Shown here in pieces: positions 52,528 to 61,874 of a DNA stretch of 64,000 nt. Under the pieces are notes generated by a model. That model saw only the letters and a program-made list of their open reading frames with translations, did no database searches and was not told where the DNA came from. The position numbers and the translations under genes are program-made. The stretch covers positions 41,701 to 105,700 of the forward strand of contig JALFBL010000062.1 in assembly GCA_022773395.1 (NCBI GenBank), read 5' to 3'. Source of the DNA: Prevotella sp. (GTDB lineage: Bacteria > Bacteroidota > Bacteroidia > Bacteroidales > Bacteroidaceae). How positions within the stretch are numbered: the first letter of the stretch is position 1; every line of letters begins with the position of its first letter.

Positions 52528-53622
52528 TCATGAAGATATCTTTAAACGAACAGAATAAATCATTTGTTTGGGAATGACCCAGGACAATTCCTTGGATGCC
52601 AAGGGGAAATACCTGAAACAATGTTGCAGGGTGACCATTCCTGTTTCCAAGGAATGCATCCACCCTGCCCTATTGTATTTCCTATTATATTTACCAAAGT
52701 TTCCTCTTTTCAGGACATCCTCCAATATGCTTTTCGTATATTTCCTGTGCTTGGGCTGAAATGCAAAAGGAAAATCATCTTCCGGCATTCCCAAAACATC
52801 TACAAGAACATGTCCAACGGCACAAAACGCATCATATAATCCCAAAGCATACAGATGCCCAGCCAACTCTGTCGAGCGGATATCCGATTTGCAAGAATGG
52901 AGGATAACTGCCATATCGCAAAACTGACGAAGTCCCACGCCCAACAAAACCAGATGGTAAAACATGTGGACAAAAACATAGAGAACATTCAGAGTGGGTT
53001 CGAGAACAGGCACCTGCACCTCATTGATATCCACGTATTTACATGAATGAAAACTCTGTCGATATAAATTCTCCCAGTAGTCAAATCCTTTCTTCCTGTA
53101 GATGTCCGTAAGCCTACGATGGATTTCAAAATCAACACCGTTGTGAACAACGCCCTCAGCATGTTTGCTTAATTCGTCTCGAAGAATTGAGACACTCCAT
53201 TCTTTTTCAAGAATCACCAGCATTTGTTCCATATCCTCCGGATGCACATACACATCTATATCGCCCGGCATACGGCTGGTGCTATGGGGATAAAGCGCAC
53301 CCACCGTCTGGCCTTTTACAATGACAAACCTTATGTTCTCATGTTCAAACAACTTGCAGAAATCCGCCAACTCTTTATTGACCAATAGATTCTGGCTTTC
53401 TATCTTTCTGTGCTTACCATACACATCCATGACATCCTTCTTGTCAAGTACAAGATTGCCGTTCATCAAACAGTCTGCAATAAGCCCTGCCACAGTCTGG
53501 CTTTCACTTATCCACATTAATTTCTTATAAGAAGAACTCTGCAGTGTTTTAAGCTTCAATCCGGATTCTGCGTTCCAAAGCCCACATCGCAACAGTTCAA
53601 AAAACAAGCCTTTCAATGTCAT
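52528..53622 (-). CDS. nucleotidyltransferase-fold protein (PF14907-like)
   Basis: A 364-residue protein with a nucleotidyltransferase core: FVIVKGQTVGALYPHSTSRMPGDIDVYVHPED carries the G-x-x-D-x-D metal motif (about residue 130). Helical regions surround it and no TM segment is seen. This family (uncharacterised nucleotidyltransferase) often lies in polysaccharide or peptide-modification clusters; what it transfers is unknown. It overlaps the stop of the upstream dehydratase gene by one base and is the last gene of the glycan operon. Confidence 0.75.
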   Translation of the reverse strand: MTLKGLFFELLRCGLWNAESGLKLKTLQSSSYKKLMWISESQTVAGLIADCLMNGNLVLDKKDVMDVYGKHRKIESQNLLVNKELADFCKLFEHENIRFVIVKGQTVGALYPHSTSRMPGDIDVYVHPEDMEQMLVILEKEWSVSILRDELSKHAEGVVHNGVDFEIHRRLTDIYRKKGFDYWENLYRQSFHSCKYVDINEVQVPVLEPTLNVLYVFVHMFYHLVLLGVGLRQFCDMAVILHSCKSDIRSTELAGHLYALGLYDAFCAVGHVLVDVLGMPEDDFPFAFQPKHRKYTKSILEDVLKRGNFGKYNRKYNRAGWMHSLETGMVTLQHCFRYFPLASKELSWVIPKQMIYSVRLKISS

Positions 53623-55535
53623 CAGTTATCCAGGATTTCATATTTGGAATGCCGGGATTTGTATTCCGGCACGATATTCTTCATCTTTCTTACAATCTCC
53701 ATGTCGTCATTTCCCTCGGATATGGCAATCAATTCATCAATCTGCCTGCACACTTCCGAATAATCCTGCAGTCTCACTTCTGCAATCCTTATTTTCTCAT
53801 GGAATGAAGGTTTCGTGTTTTCCTCATTGCTCAACACTTCTTCATACAGTTTTTCCCCATCTCTCAAGCCCGTAAACACGATTTCAACATTTTCAGCCCC
53901 ACTCATTTTTATCATCTTCCGTGCCAAATCGGCAATCTTCACCTGTTTCCCCATGTCAAAGACATATATTTCTCCACCTGCTCCATGGGTTCCGGCCTCC
54001 AATACCAACTTGCACGCTTCGGGTATCAGCATAAAAAAGCGGATGATATCCGGATGCGTCACCGTAACAGGACCTCCACGCTTTATCTGTTCTTTAAACA
54101 AAGGGATCACCGATCCATTTGAGCCCAAGACATTTCCAAAACGAGTTGTGACAAATTCGGTAATGCCGTTTATTTGCCCATTCTTTATCGCCTTGTCCAA
54201 ACTTTGGACATATATTTCACAGATTCTTTTGGAACACCCCATCACATTGGTTGGGTTCACCGCCTTGTCGGTGCTGATCATGACGAATTTCTTCACTCCA
54301 TACTTCACACTTAAATCGGCCACCACCTTTGTACCCAAAATGTTGTTCTGAACACTCTCGCTCGGATTGTCTTCCATCATTGGGACATGTTTATAAGCAG
54401 CGGCATGGAAAACATAGTCTGGCTTAAAGTCATGGAAAATATGTTCCATTTTATTCTTATTGGATATGTTTGAAACAACCGTACGAGTCTTCAACTCTAC
54501 ATGTTTCATCATGCCCAGCCGTATGTCGTGCAAAGGAGTCTCCGCCAAATCAATCAACATTAACTCAGCGGGATGGTGCTCCGCTATCAGTTTCACCATT
54601 TCACTTCCGATACTTCCGGCAGCACCTGTTATTAATATTTTCTTTCCCACCAGCAAACTTCCTATCTTCTCCATATCTACATTTATCTGTTGGCGCGGCA
54701 GCAAATCTTCAATACTCACTTCGTTCAACTGCGAAGTATTAAAATGATCGTCCTTTTCCCATTCTTGGATAGAAGTGGCCATCATTATTTTCACACCGGA
54801 AGAAATCAGAATATCTTGTACAACCGTATTTTCACGAAACTCTTCATTCATCAGTGGAGACACCAGCACCGTATCAATACGCAATTTCTTGATGATCTCC
54901 GCCAATTCATCTTCAGCATAAATCTTCTCACCCATCAACCTGTGTTTCGTGGCGGCACTGTCTTTCGTGATAAATCCTTGTAAAAGAAACTTCAGCGGCC
55001 TTTGGCTTCTGATGTCTTTCGCAATGGCCACAGCCCCGTCTCTCATTCCATACACCAAAGTCCGTTTTGCTCCGCCATTTGAAAAAGAGACGTCATAAAG
55101 CATCTTGGCCAGAATCCTGACAGCCCACATCACCAGCGTTGATATAAAATACATCGTCAGCAAATGCCGGGTGCCCAAATGAACAAAATAGTAATGAGAA
55201 TCGTAGAAGATGATGACATAATGCACTACCAACACCATGAAGAACGATGACAGCATGGCAAAGGCAACTCTCTGCAAATCAACAAACGAAGAAAACCTGA
55301 TGATTCCCGCATAGGTATGGAATTGCCTGAAAGCAATCAGATTGAAAACCATATACAGCAGCAAGGTTCTGCTGACAACCACAATATTTCCTAAAGTCTG
55401 GGCACCCCTGAAGAACACCCAGAAGGTTAAAAGACCGCTCAAAAAACAAATCAAACAGTCTAAAACAAGAATACCCCAATAAGGCAGAGCATCCTTACTG
55501 AAATACCAACCTGATATTTTTTTCCAAAACTTCAT
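53622..55535 (-). CDS. membrane nucleotide-sugar 4,6-dehydratase (PglF/WbpM/CapD-type)
   Basis: A 637-residue protein with four to five N-terminal TM segments and an NAD-binding SDR domain from about residue 300 (KKILITGAAGSIGSEMVKLI). The catalytic region STDKAVNPTNVMGCSKRICE shows the Met-x-x-x-Lys form typical of PglF, FlaA1 and WbpM. These convert UDP-GlcNAc to a 4-keto-6-deoxy sugar. The next gene encodes an aminotransferase that would use this product. Both genes overlap by four bases (ATGA). Confidence 0.94.
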   Translation of the reverse strand: MKFWKKISGWYFSKDALPYWGILVLDCLICFLSGLLTFWVFFRGAQTLGNIVVVSRTLLLYMVFNLIAFRQFHTYAGIIRFSSFVDLQRVAFAMLSSFFMVLVVHYVIIFYDSHYYFVHLGTRHLLTMYFISTLVMWAVRILAKMLYDVSFSNGGAKRTLVYGMRDGAVAIAKDIRSQRPLKFLLQGFITKDSAATKHRLMGEKIYAEDELAEIIKKLRIDTVLVSPLMNEEFRENTVVQDILISSGVKIMMATSIQEWEKDDHFNTSQLNEVSIEDLLPRQQINVDMEKIGSLLVGKKILITGAAGSIGSEMVKLIAEHHPAELMLIDLAETPLHDIRLGMMKHVELKTRTVVSNISNKNKMEHIFHDFKPDYVFHAAAYKHVPMMEDNPSESVQNNILGTKVVADLSVKYGVKKFVMISTDKAVNPTNVMGCSKRICEIYVQSLDKAIKNGQINGITEFVTTRFGNVLGSNGSVIPLFKEQIKRGGPVTVTHPDIIRFFMLIPEACKLVLEAGTHGAGGEIYVFDMGKQVKIADLARKMIKMSGAENVEIVFTGLRDGEKLYEEVLSNEENTKPSFHEKIRIAEVRLQDYSEVCRQIDELIAISEGNDDMEIVRKMKNIVPEYKSRHSKYEILDN

Positions 55536-56698
55536 TTCGACCCAATATAATTATTCAGTTCACTAACAATTCTTCTCACGTCTTCATCCTTCACATAAGG
55601 GCCGCTGGGCAAACACAATCCCTTTGCGAACAACCGTTCCGATGTACCATTGACATAATACGGTGCGTCTTTAAAAACAGGCTGTGTATGCATCGGCTTC
55701 CAGAGTGGCCTTGTCTCAATACCCTTTTCGTCAAAATGCCGTCTCAACTCCTCCACCCTTTCATCGGGTTCTCCATTCGGCATACTTTTTCCACCATCTT
55801 TCAACAGTATTGTATTCAGCCAATAGTTAGACTCCATGCAGTCTTCAGGTTCCACATGCACTTCTACAGTTTCATTGCCATTCAGCAGTTCCACATACAA
55901 ATCTTTCACATGCCTGTGATGGGCAACATGCTCGGCAGCCACCGTCATCTGTCCTCTTCCTATTCCTGCACAGATGTTGCTCATTCTGTAATTATACCCC
56001 ACTTCCCGATGAAGATAATACGACTTGTCTTCGCGGGCCTGTGTGGCATAGAACATGATTTTCCGGGCAATATCCTCATGCTCACAAATCAAGGCACCAC
56101 CTCCTGATGTGGTAATCATCTTGTTGCCATTGAAACTCATAATGCCAAACTTCCCGAACGTACCACACGCCTTTCCCTTATACACAGAACCGAAAGCCTC
56201 CGCAGCATCCTCTACAACGGGGATTTCATAGCGATTGGCAATCTCCATGATCTCATCTATATAAGCGGGCATTCCATACAAATAAACCGGAATCACCGCC
56301 TTGGGCTTTTTCCCTGTCTTTCTGATTCTGTCCTTGATGGCATCCTCCAGTAAATTGGGATCCATGTTCCATGTTTGTTCCTCCGAATCCACAAAAACGG
56401 GTGTCGCTCCCAAATAGACGATTGGATTGCAAGAAGCCGCAAAAGTGAACGACTGGCAAATCACTTCATCTCCCGGCTTTATGCCCAAATACAACAAAGC
56501 CAAATGAAGGGCAGCAGTCCCCGCAGACAGTGCGACCACCCTTTTGCCTTCTCCGACGAAGGTCTCAAGATCCTTCTCAAAACCATTCACATTCGGGCCC
56601 AAAGGCACCACCCAGTTCGTATCAAACGCCTCTTGTACATATTTCATCTCGTGACCACTCATGTGGGCGAGACACAAATATATTCTATTTTTCTCCAT
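55532..56698 (-). CDS. DegT/DnrJ/EryC1/StrS-type PLP aminotransferase
   Basis: A 388-residue sugar aminotransferase. The PLP lysine is in GIMSFNGNKMITTSGGGALI, and the start (MEKNRIYLCLAHMSGHEMKYVQEAFDTNWVVPLGPNVNGFEKDLETFVG) and C-terminal HTQPVF region fit the PglE/WcfR group. It would add an amino group at C4 of the keto sugar made by the dehydratase. It overlaps that gene by four bases, so the two are one unit. Confidence 0.95.
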   Translation of the reverse strand: MEKNRIYLCLAHMSGHEMKYVQEAFDTNWVVPLGPNVNGFEKDLETFVGEGKRVVALSAGTAALHLALLYLGIKPGDEVICQSFTFAASCNPIVYLGATPVFVDSEEQTWNMDPNLLEDAIKDRIRKTGKKPKAVIPVYLYGMPAYIDEIMEIANRYEIPVVEDAAEAFGSVYKGKACGTFGKFGIMSFNGNKMITTSGGGALICEHEDIARKIMFYATQAREDKSYYLHREVGYNYRMSNICAGIGRGQMTVAAEHVAHHRHVKDLYVELLNGNETVEVHVEPEDCMESNYWLNTILLKDGGKSMPNGEPDERVEELRRHFDEKGIETRPLWKPMHTQPVFKDAPYYVNGTSERLFAKGLCLPSGPYVKDEDVRRIVSELNNYIGSK

Positions 56699-56727
56699 TT
56701 CTTGATATAAAAGATTAAAGTGCGTCT

Positions 56728-57711
56728 TTACTCAATCAAGTCTTTTTTATTCAAAATAATAACACCGTCGTACATCATCATCAGTACATCTTCATTATAT
56801 TGTCCTATAATGCTTTTATTGATTTTCCCTTCCATATTATTTTTTATCAGTTGAAAAAAATCAACTCCTGCACCAAAAGCATGGAGATACGCTCCACCAA
56901 AACGAGGATTCACTTCTGAAAGATAATACTGTCCATCCCGATACCAAAAATCCATATCCACCGGGCCACAAAATTCCAAGACCTCACAGATTTCACCAAT
57001 AAAAGCAAACAACTTCTCATCCTTAAAAGAAATGGTCTTACTGGCTCCCCCTATTTTGGTTTCCAATTTATTTTTAGAGAAAATCGCAACAGGTTTATGT
57101 GAAAAACAATCAACATACACATCTGCATCACAATCTCTGCAATCCATGAATTCCTGGATGATATAATCATATTTCCCTTCTGAAAAATATGCCTCCAACT
57201 CTCTCATATCTTCCACCTTATGGATGCCCACGCTTCCACTACCTGTTCTTGGCTTGATGAATACAGGAAACCGTATATTTCCTTTATCAAGGCCTTCTTT
57301 AAAATACTCGACAGTATCATAAGTCAAAACCGTTCTTATCCCCTTTTGAACAAGATACTCAAACATTTTATATTTGTCAAAACAATAAGCAGCAGTTTCC
57401 TTAGATGGACAAAGAGGAATGATTCCATTGTCCATGAATATTTCTCTGTTATTTGCCAAAATTTCTATTTCGGGATCAATAAGAGTTGTAATTGCTTTTA
57501 CCTCATTGGTTATAGCAATATCCAAGACTGTTTCAATGTATCCTTCCGAATCTATCCTGGGAACGATATAACGTTTATCTGCAGCATATAGCGCAGGTGC
57601 TGTCTTTTGATTGTCCGTAGCAATAATTTTGCAACAGTCGCCCAATGACTGCTTTAAGAATTTGAACAGCTGGACTCTTCTGCCACAGCTGCAAAACATA
57701 ATATTATTCAT
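56728..57711 (-). CDS. ATP-grasp enzyme, 327 aa
   Basis: The N-terminus (MNNIMFCSCGRRVQLFKFLKQSLGDCCKIIATD) is a Rossmann-like preATP-grasp domain. The ATP-grasp core carries FPVFIKPRTGSGSVGIHKV, the YIIQEFM hinge and the metal motif DMDFWYRDGQYYLSEVNPRFGG. ATP-grasp enzymes form amide or thioester bonds through acyl phosphates. No exact substrate can be read. Next to a PLP decarboxylase in a glycan operon it may attach an amino acid to a sugar amine. A six-base gap follows the decarboxylase gene. Confidence 0.88.
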   Translation of the reverse strand: MNNIMFCSCGRRVQLFKFLKQSLGDCCKIIATDNQKTAPALYAADKRYIVPRIDSEGYIETVLDIAITNEVKAITTLIDPEIEILANNREIFMDNGIIPLCPSKETAAYCFDKYKMFEYLVQKGIRTVLTYDTVEYFKEGLDKGNIRFPVFIKPRTGSGSVGIHKVEDMRELEAYFSEGKYDYIIQEFMDCRDCDADVYVDCFSHKPVAIFSKNKLETKIGGASKTISFKDEKLFAFIGEICEVLEFCGPVDMDFWYRDGQYYLSEVNPRFGGAYLHAFGAGVDFFQLIKNNMEGKINKSIIGQYNEDVLMMMYDGVIILNKKDLIE

Positions 57712-57717
57712 CGAATG

Positions 57718-58908
57718 CTAATATTTTGATTTCTGTATAAATTCATTTTCCGACCATTCTTCCCTAATCAACTCGAATGTGCCGTCTGCATGCTTCACAT
57801 ATATTTTGGGAAAATAGTGAATAAACAAGGGAGTCAAAGCCAAGGTATAGGCTCCTACCCGATGGTATATGATGCGATCACCTTCTTGGAGCAGTTCTTC
57901 CCCTTTGTCCACAGTGAACAGCCTGTCGTATTCCAAACAGGTGCTGCCTGAAACGATTTGCCTGTCATGGACAATTGTCGATGGGGATAGATGTTGAATG
58001 GTTTTGAAATAATCTTCCTTATGGAAAAAGGGATCTATATCATTTCGGGTCGCATCTGTGGTCACGTAATATTGATGGTTATGATACTTCACGTCAATGA
58101 CTTCAGAAATATAATCAAAAGCCGATGCCACTAAAGCATTGCCAGGCTCAACAATGATAGTCAAATTCTTGAGTTGATCGCATAGGGTTCGCTGGAAAAC
58201 ATCTGCATAATCTTCAAATGTAGGTTTATTAGGCATTGGCCCAAAGTATCCCCCCCCAAGATCGAGATATTCCAAGGATAACCCATATTGCTTAATGATG
58301 GATTGGGCATACTCTAAAGTGTGCCGGTAGAAATCCAAACTTCTGGTCTTAGATGTTCTATGTGTGTGAAGCCCCGCCAATGTGACATTTGGAAGTTCCT
58401 TTAAGAGAAGCAATGCCTTTTCGAAGTCTCCAGACTCTGCCGAAAAGCCAAATCTGCTGTCATCATTCTCATGGTTCTCGTCCGCTGGTGAGACGGCAGA
58501 GATATCTACATTCAAGCGGATTCCTACTTTGTAACGACCATTCAATGGCAATTTTCTCAACCATTTCAATTCTCTCCATGTCTCAATATTCACGATAGCA
58601 CCGGACATGATGGCTTCAAGAAAACTTTCCTCTGACTTCAGCGGACCATTATAAATAATATGAGAGACAGGGAATCCAACTTTCAGTGCAAGCGCATATT
58701 CATGATAAGATACGACCTCTGCAAAACACCCATGATTCTTGGCCACGGTCAGGCAATAGGGCAAAGAATTAGTCTTGACAGAATAACCGACAACAACTTT
58801 GTGGAACTTATGCAACAAACTCTTCCCAAAAGATTCAATGCATGTTTTTAATTCTAATGCATCTAAAATAAAAGAAGGGGTAGGCAGACAATTTTTACTC
58901 ATGTTCAT
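57718..58908 (-). CDS. PLP-dependent alanine-racemase-fold decarboxylase (LysA/ODC-like)
   Basis: A 396-residue protein of the diaminopimelate/ornithine decarboxylase fold (type III PLP). VVGYSVKTNSLPYCL contains the PLP lysine, LDLGGGYFG binds the cofactor phosphate, VEPGNALVASAFDYI and the C-terminal SGSTCLEYDRLF hold the typical catalytic Cys region. The start may be M1 or M3. Because housekeeping lysA is not expected inside a glycan locus, this is probably a pathway-specific enzyme. It heads a short run with the ATP-grasp gene. Confidence 0.88.
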   Translation of the reverse strand: MNMSKNCLPTPSFILDALELKTCIESFGKSLLHKFHKVVVGYSVKTNSLPYCLTVAKNHGCFAEVVSYHEYALALKVGFPVSHIIYNGPLKSEESFLEAIMSGAIVNIETWRELKWLRKLPLNGRYKVGIRLNVDISAVSPADENHENDDSRFGFSAESGDFEKALLLLKELPNVTLAGLHTHRTSKTRSLDFYRHTLEYAQSIIKQYGLSLEYLDLGGGYFGPMPNKPTFEDYADVFQRTLCDQLKNLTIIVEPGNALVASAFDYISEVIDVKYHNHQYYVTTDATRNDIDPFFHKEDYFKTIQHLSPSTIVHDRQIVSGSTCLEYDRLFTVDKGEELLQEGDRIIYHRVGAYTLALTPLFIHYFPKIYVKHADGTFELIREEWSENEFIQKSKY

Positions 58909-59008
58909 ATTACAAATTACGTAAGGGGTACTTTAGCATATCAAATCTATCCTAAAAGATGCCAGTGGAATAATAAGATTCTATTCCTTTACCCAACATG
59001 CCACATTA

Positions 59009-59617
59009 TTAATTGTTTCCATTAAATTCTTCCATTGTCTCAGAAGTTTCAGAACTGATACCTTCTCTCCAAACCACAGCCTTAATGGTCAAAATAAGAA
59101 TTTTTAAATCTGTGAGTAATGAGACATGATCCACATACCACACATCATATTCGAACTTCTGCCTCCAAGTGATGGCATTCCGGCCATGACACTGTGCCCA
59201 ACCCGTAATTCCAGGCTTAACGTCATGTCTTCGGGCTTGTTCTTTCGAATAAAGGGGCAAATACTGCACCAACAAGGGGCGTGGTCCAACCAAAGACATA
59301 TCGCCTTTCAAGACATTGATAAATTGCGGTAGTTCATCTATCGATGTTGAACGAATGAATCTTCCTACTTTTGTCAACCTCTTTCCGTCCGGCAACAAAT
59401 GTCCATCTTCATCCCGCTCATCCGTCATGGTCTTGAATTTGATCACTTTGAATATCCTGCACCGATACCCCGGTCGTTCTTGAAAGAAGAACGCCCCGGC
59501 CCCCTTATTGGCAAAGTGTAATGCTATGGAAACAATCAGTAAAATGGGTGATATGAGAATAACCACAACAAGAGAAATGACAAAGTCCAACAAACGTTTG
59601 ATACAGTTCTTATACAT
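59009..59617 (-). CDS. PglC-type initiating sugar-phosphate transferase
   Basis: A 202-residue monotopic phosphoglycosyl transferase that loads the first sugar phosphate onto undecaprenyl phosphate at the inner membrane. A single N-terminal re-entrant helix (LLDFVISLVVVILISPILLIVSIAL) is followed by FFQERPGYRCRIFKVIKFKTM with the catalytic Asp-Glu (TDERDEDG) and DELPQFINVLKGDMSLVGPRPLLVQYLPLYS. The ORF track's start is a TTG; the ATG at 59617 is better. Its small size resembles PglC rather than WbaP. Next to PglF/PglE-type genes it suggests a di-amino sugar primer. Confidence 0.93.
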   Translation of the reverse strand: MYKNCIKRLLDFVISLVVVILISPILLIVSIALHFANKGAGAFFFQERPGYRCRIFKVIKFKTMTDERDEDGHLLPDGKRLTKVGRFIRSTSIDELPQFINVLKGDMSLVGPRPLLVQYLPLYSKEQARRHDVKPGITGWAQCHGRNAITWRQKFEYDVWYVDHVSLLTDLKILILTIKAVVWREGISSETSETMEEFNGNN

Positions 59618-59618
59618 C

Positions 59619-60767
59619 TCAACCAAAACTTTTATATGTTTTCATCAATTCGTTCCAAATGAATTTCTGCTCAAATCTGCTTACCACCCTCTCTCTTGAG
59701 CACGATGCCATTTTTGTTCTCAAATCCCTATTTTCTTTCATCATCTGCATCTTCTCATAAAGAGTCTTCACATCACGGGGAGGCACAAGAACACCATTTT
59801 GTCCGTCCATAATGATTTCATTCGCACCATTGATGTCGGTAACGATACTTGGCAGTCCCATTGCCCCTGCTTCAAGGACTGTATTGGGAAAACCTTCTCG
59901 ATAACTCGGAAAAACAAAAACGTCTGCCATGGCATAGTAGGGACGTACATCCCTTTGGCCACCCGTTGTAAGAATTCTTGGATTCGATTCAATTTCATTC
60001 ATCGTTTCCTTTTTCAAAGGATCCAACTTATTTTCATACGGCCCTACCAGCAACAATTTCGTTTGAGAATCATCCATTCGCCTAAAAGCCTCCACCAACT
60101 CGTTGATACCTTTATCTCCAACAAGCCTACCCACAAAGAGGAAAACCAAATCATCTGCCCTGAGACCCAATTTTTCTCGTGTGATTTTCCCGTCTCCCCG
60201 AATGGAACCATACAAATCTGGATTCCAATAATCCAAGTCTATTCCTTTCACATTTCCATTTCCTATGAGATGCAAAGGTTTCTTCGTAATCTTGTATGCC
60301 TTTAAATCACCGGCCACACCTTTTCCTTCCGGATTGATATAATTGGCACAAAAACACAACAACCGATCCATCCATATCAAAATTCTCTGAGTATATCCTG
60401 TAGCTGTTGGAAATACCAATCCCGTGTAAGTGTGCATTCTTATCGGCACCCGGCAAACCCACGCTGCCAACATAGAAAGCAAACCGGCTTTCGGGGTCAT
60501 AGAATGGACTATATCAGGTTTTTCTTTCATAAAAAGCAAAACCAGCCTGCACAACGACACGACATCTTTGAAAAAAGAGATATGGCGTTCCATGGGTATA
60601 GCCACCGTTCTCACTCCTTCTCTTTCCCTCACAATCTCCAATTGTGGCAAGGGAGAAGAAACGGCAACAACCTCAAACGTTCCTGAAAGCCATTTCAGTT
60701 GTCCTTTGCAAAAAGTCTCCAACGACTCTGGAACAGTTGATATCCTGACGAGTTTTTTCACAATCAA
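59619..60767 (-). CDS. family 4 glycosyltransferase (PglA-like)
   Basis: A 382-residue GT-B enzyme. The donor-binding half has VFVFPSYREGFPNTVLEAGAMGLPSIVTDINGANEII with the EX7E motif. The N-terminal half holds the DIVHSMTPKAGLLSMLAAW acceptor side. No ATG is available near the 5' end; the frame starts with TTG at 60767 or GTG at 60761, preceded in frame by a stop. PglA adds the second sugar after PglC in the Campylobacter system, so this is a candidate here, but the donor is unknown. It ends just before the sugar transferase ATG. Confidence 0.93.
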   Translation of the reverse strand: MIVKKLVRISTVPESLETFCKGQLKWLSGTFEVVAVSSPLPQLEIVREREGVRTVAIPMERHISFFKDVVSLCRLVLLFMKEKPDIVHSMTPKAGLLSMLAAWVCRVPIRMHTYTGLVFPTATGYTQRILIWMDRLLCFCANYINPEGKGVAGDLKAYKITKKPLHLIGNGNVKGIDLDYWNPDLYGSIRGDGKITREKLGLRADDLVFLFVGRLVGDKGINELVEAFRRMDDSQTKLLLVGPYENKLDPLKKETMNEIESNPRILTTGGQRDVRPYYAMADVFVFPSYREGFPNTVLEAGAMGLPSIVTDINGANEIIMDGQNGVLVPPRDVKTLYEKMQMMKENRDLRTKMASCSRERVVSRFEQKFIWNELMKTYKSFG

Positions 60768-60776
60768 TATTCAACG

Positions 60777-61868
60777 TTAGACAATATCTGATTTAGGAGA
60801 AGACACCATGGTCTTATACACATTATTATACGCCTCCACCATCCTGTTGATGTCAAACTGCTTGGCCCGTTCGTAGCAAGCATCGGCCACCTGCCTGTAA
60901 TACTCTCTATCATCATGCAATTGCCGGATAACTTTTGCCAGAGCCTCAGCATCTTGATGAGGCACCAAAATACCATATCCTTGGGTCACTTCTCTCAACC
61001 CGTCCACATCCGTTGCCACGAAAGGTTTTCCGACCGACATGCCTTCCAAACTTGACAATGACAAACCTTCGTAATGAGACGACATACAAACAACGTCTGC
61101 ACTATGGAGTATATTGGGAATGTCATTCCTATTACCCCAAAAACAGACTTGTTGCTTTATCCCATTTTGTTTGACATAACTTTCCATATCCAACCTCAGG
61201 TCACCATCACCCACCAACCACAATTCATAGTCATCATCAGACAACAAGCTCATTGCATCTATCAAAGTCCGCTGGTCTTTTTGCCTTCTGAATGCAGAAA
61301 CCATCACGATGACAAACCGATTGGACTTTAAATTGTCCATTTCTTTTGCAGAATGGAATCTCTCCACATCTATTCCATTATAAATGATTGACATCGAAGT
61401 CGCACATCTTCCCAAATATCCTCTCAGATTTTCTTCAGCCTTGTCTGATATGCAGATAATATGGTCATACTGAGCATACATCCATCTGTCCATTGGTTTC
61501 CACAGCATATGGTTTCTCCTCCTGTTTGATGTATTATGCTCAGTGGTTACGATAGGTTTCCCTACAAAGAGATTTGCGATAGCTGTAAAAAGTTGTGATG
61601 AAGTGTTGTGAGTATGGATGATGTCATACTCTGACAATATATTTTTTAGTTTCAATATATAAAAAGGATTATATACGGAACCCTTTTCCGAAAACTTAAT
61701 AACACGACAGCCAGTCTTATTCAAGTCATCAAGAAATGGCGTTCGTTCCCCATTAAATACCACAACATCAACATCATGACCGTAATTCTTAAGCCTTGCA
61801 GAAATATCTACTATCAATTTTTCTGCTCCACCGGTCAATAGAGAAGTGATTACTTGAAGAATTCTCAT
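60777..61868 (-). CDS. family 4 glycosyltransferase
   Basis: A 363-residue GT-B enzyme. The N-terminus shows LLTGGAEKLIVDISARL, then DIIHTHNTSSQLFTAIAN, and the donor-binding half has VVCMSSHYEGLSLSSLEGMSVGKPFVATDVDGLREV with EX7E-type spacing. The product may add a GalNAc, glucose or similar residue; specificity cannot be read. It starts ahead of the second GT4 and lies six bases downstream of the GT2 gene, so the three glycosyltransferases are contiguous. Confidence 0.93.
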   Translation of the reverse strand: MRILQVITSLLTGGAEKLIVDISARLKNYGHDVDVVVFNGERTPFLDDLNKTGCRVIKFSEKGSVYNPFYILKLKNILSEYDIIHTHNTSSQLFTAIANLFVGKPIVTTEHNTSNRRRNHMLWKPMDRWMYAQYDHIICISDKAEENLRGYLGRCATSMSIIYNGIDVERFHSAKEMDNLKSNRFVIVMVSAFRRQKDQRTLIDAMSLLSDDDYELWLVGDGDLRLDMESYVKQNGIKQQVCFWGNRNDIPNILHSADVVCMSSHYEGLSLSSLEGMSVGKPFVATDVDGLREVTQGYGILVPHQDAEALAKVIRQLHDDREYYRQVADACYERAKQFDINRMVEAYNNVYKTMVSSPKSDIV

Positions 61869-61874
61869 TGTATA

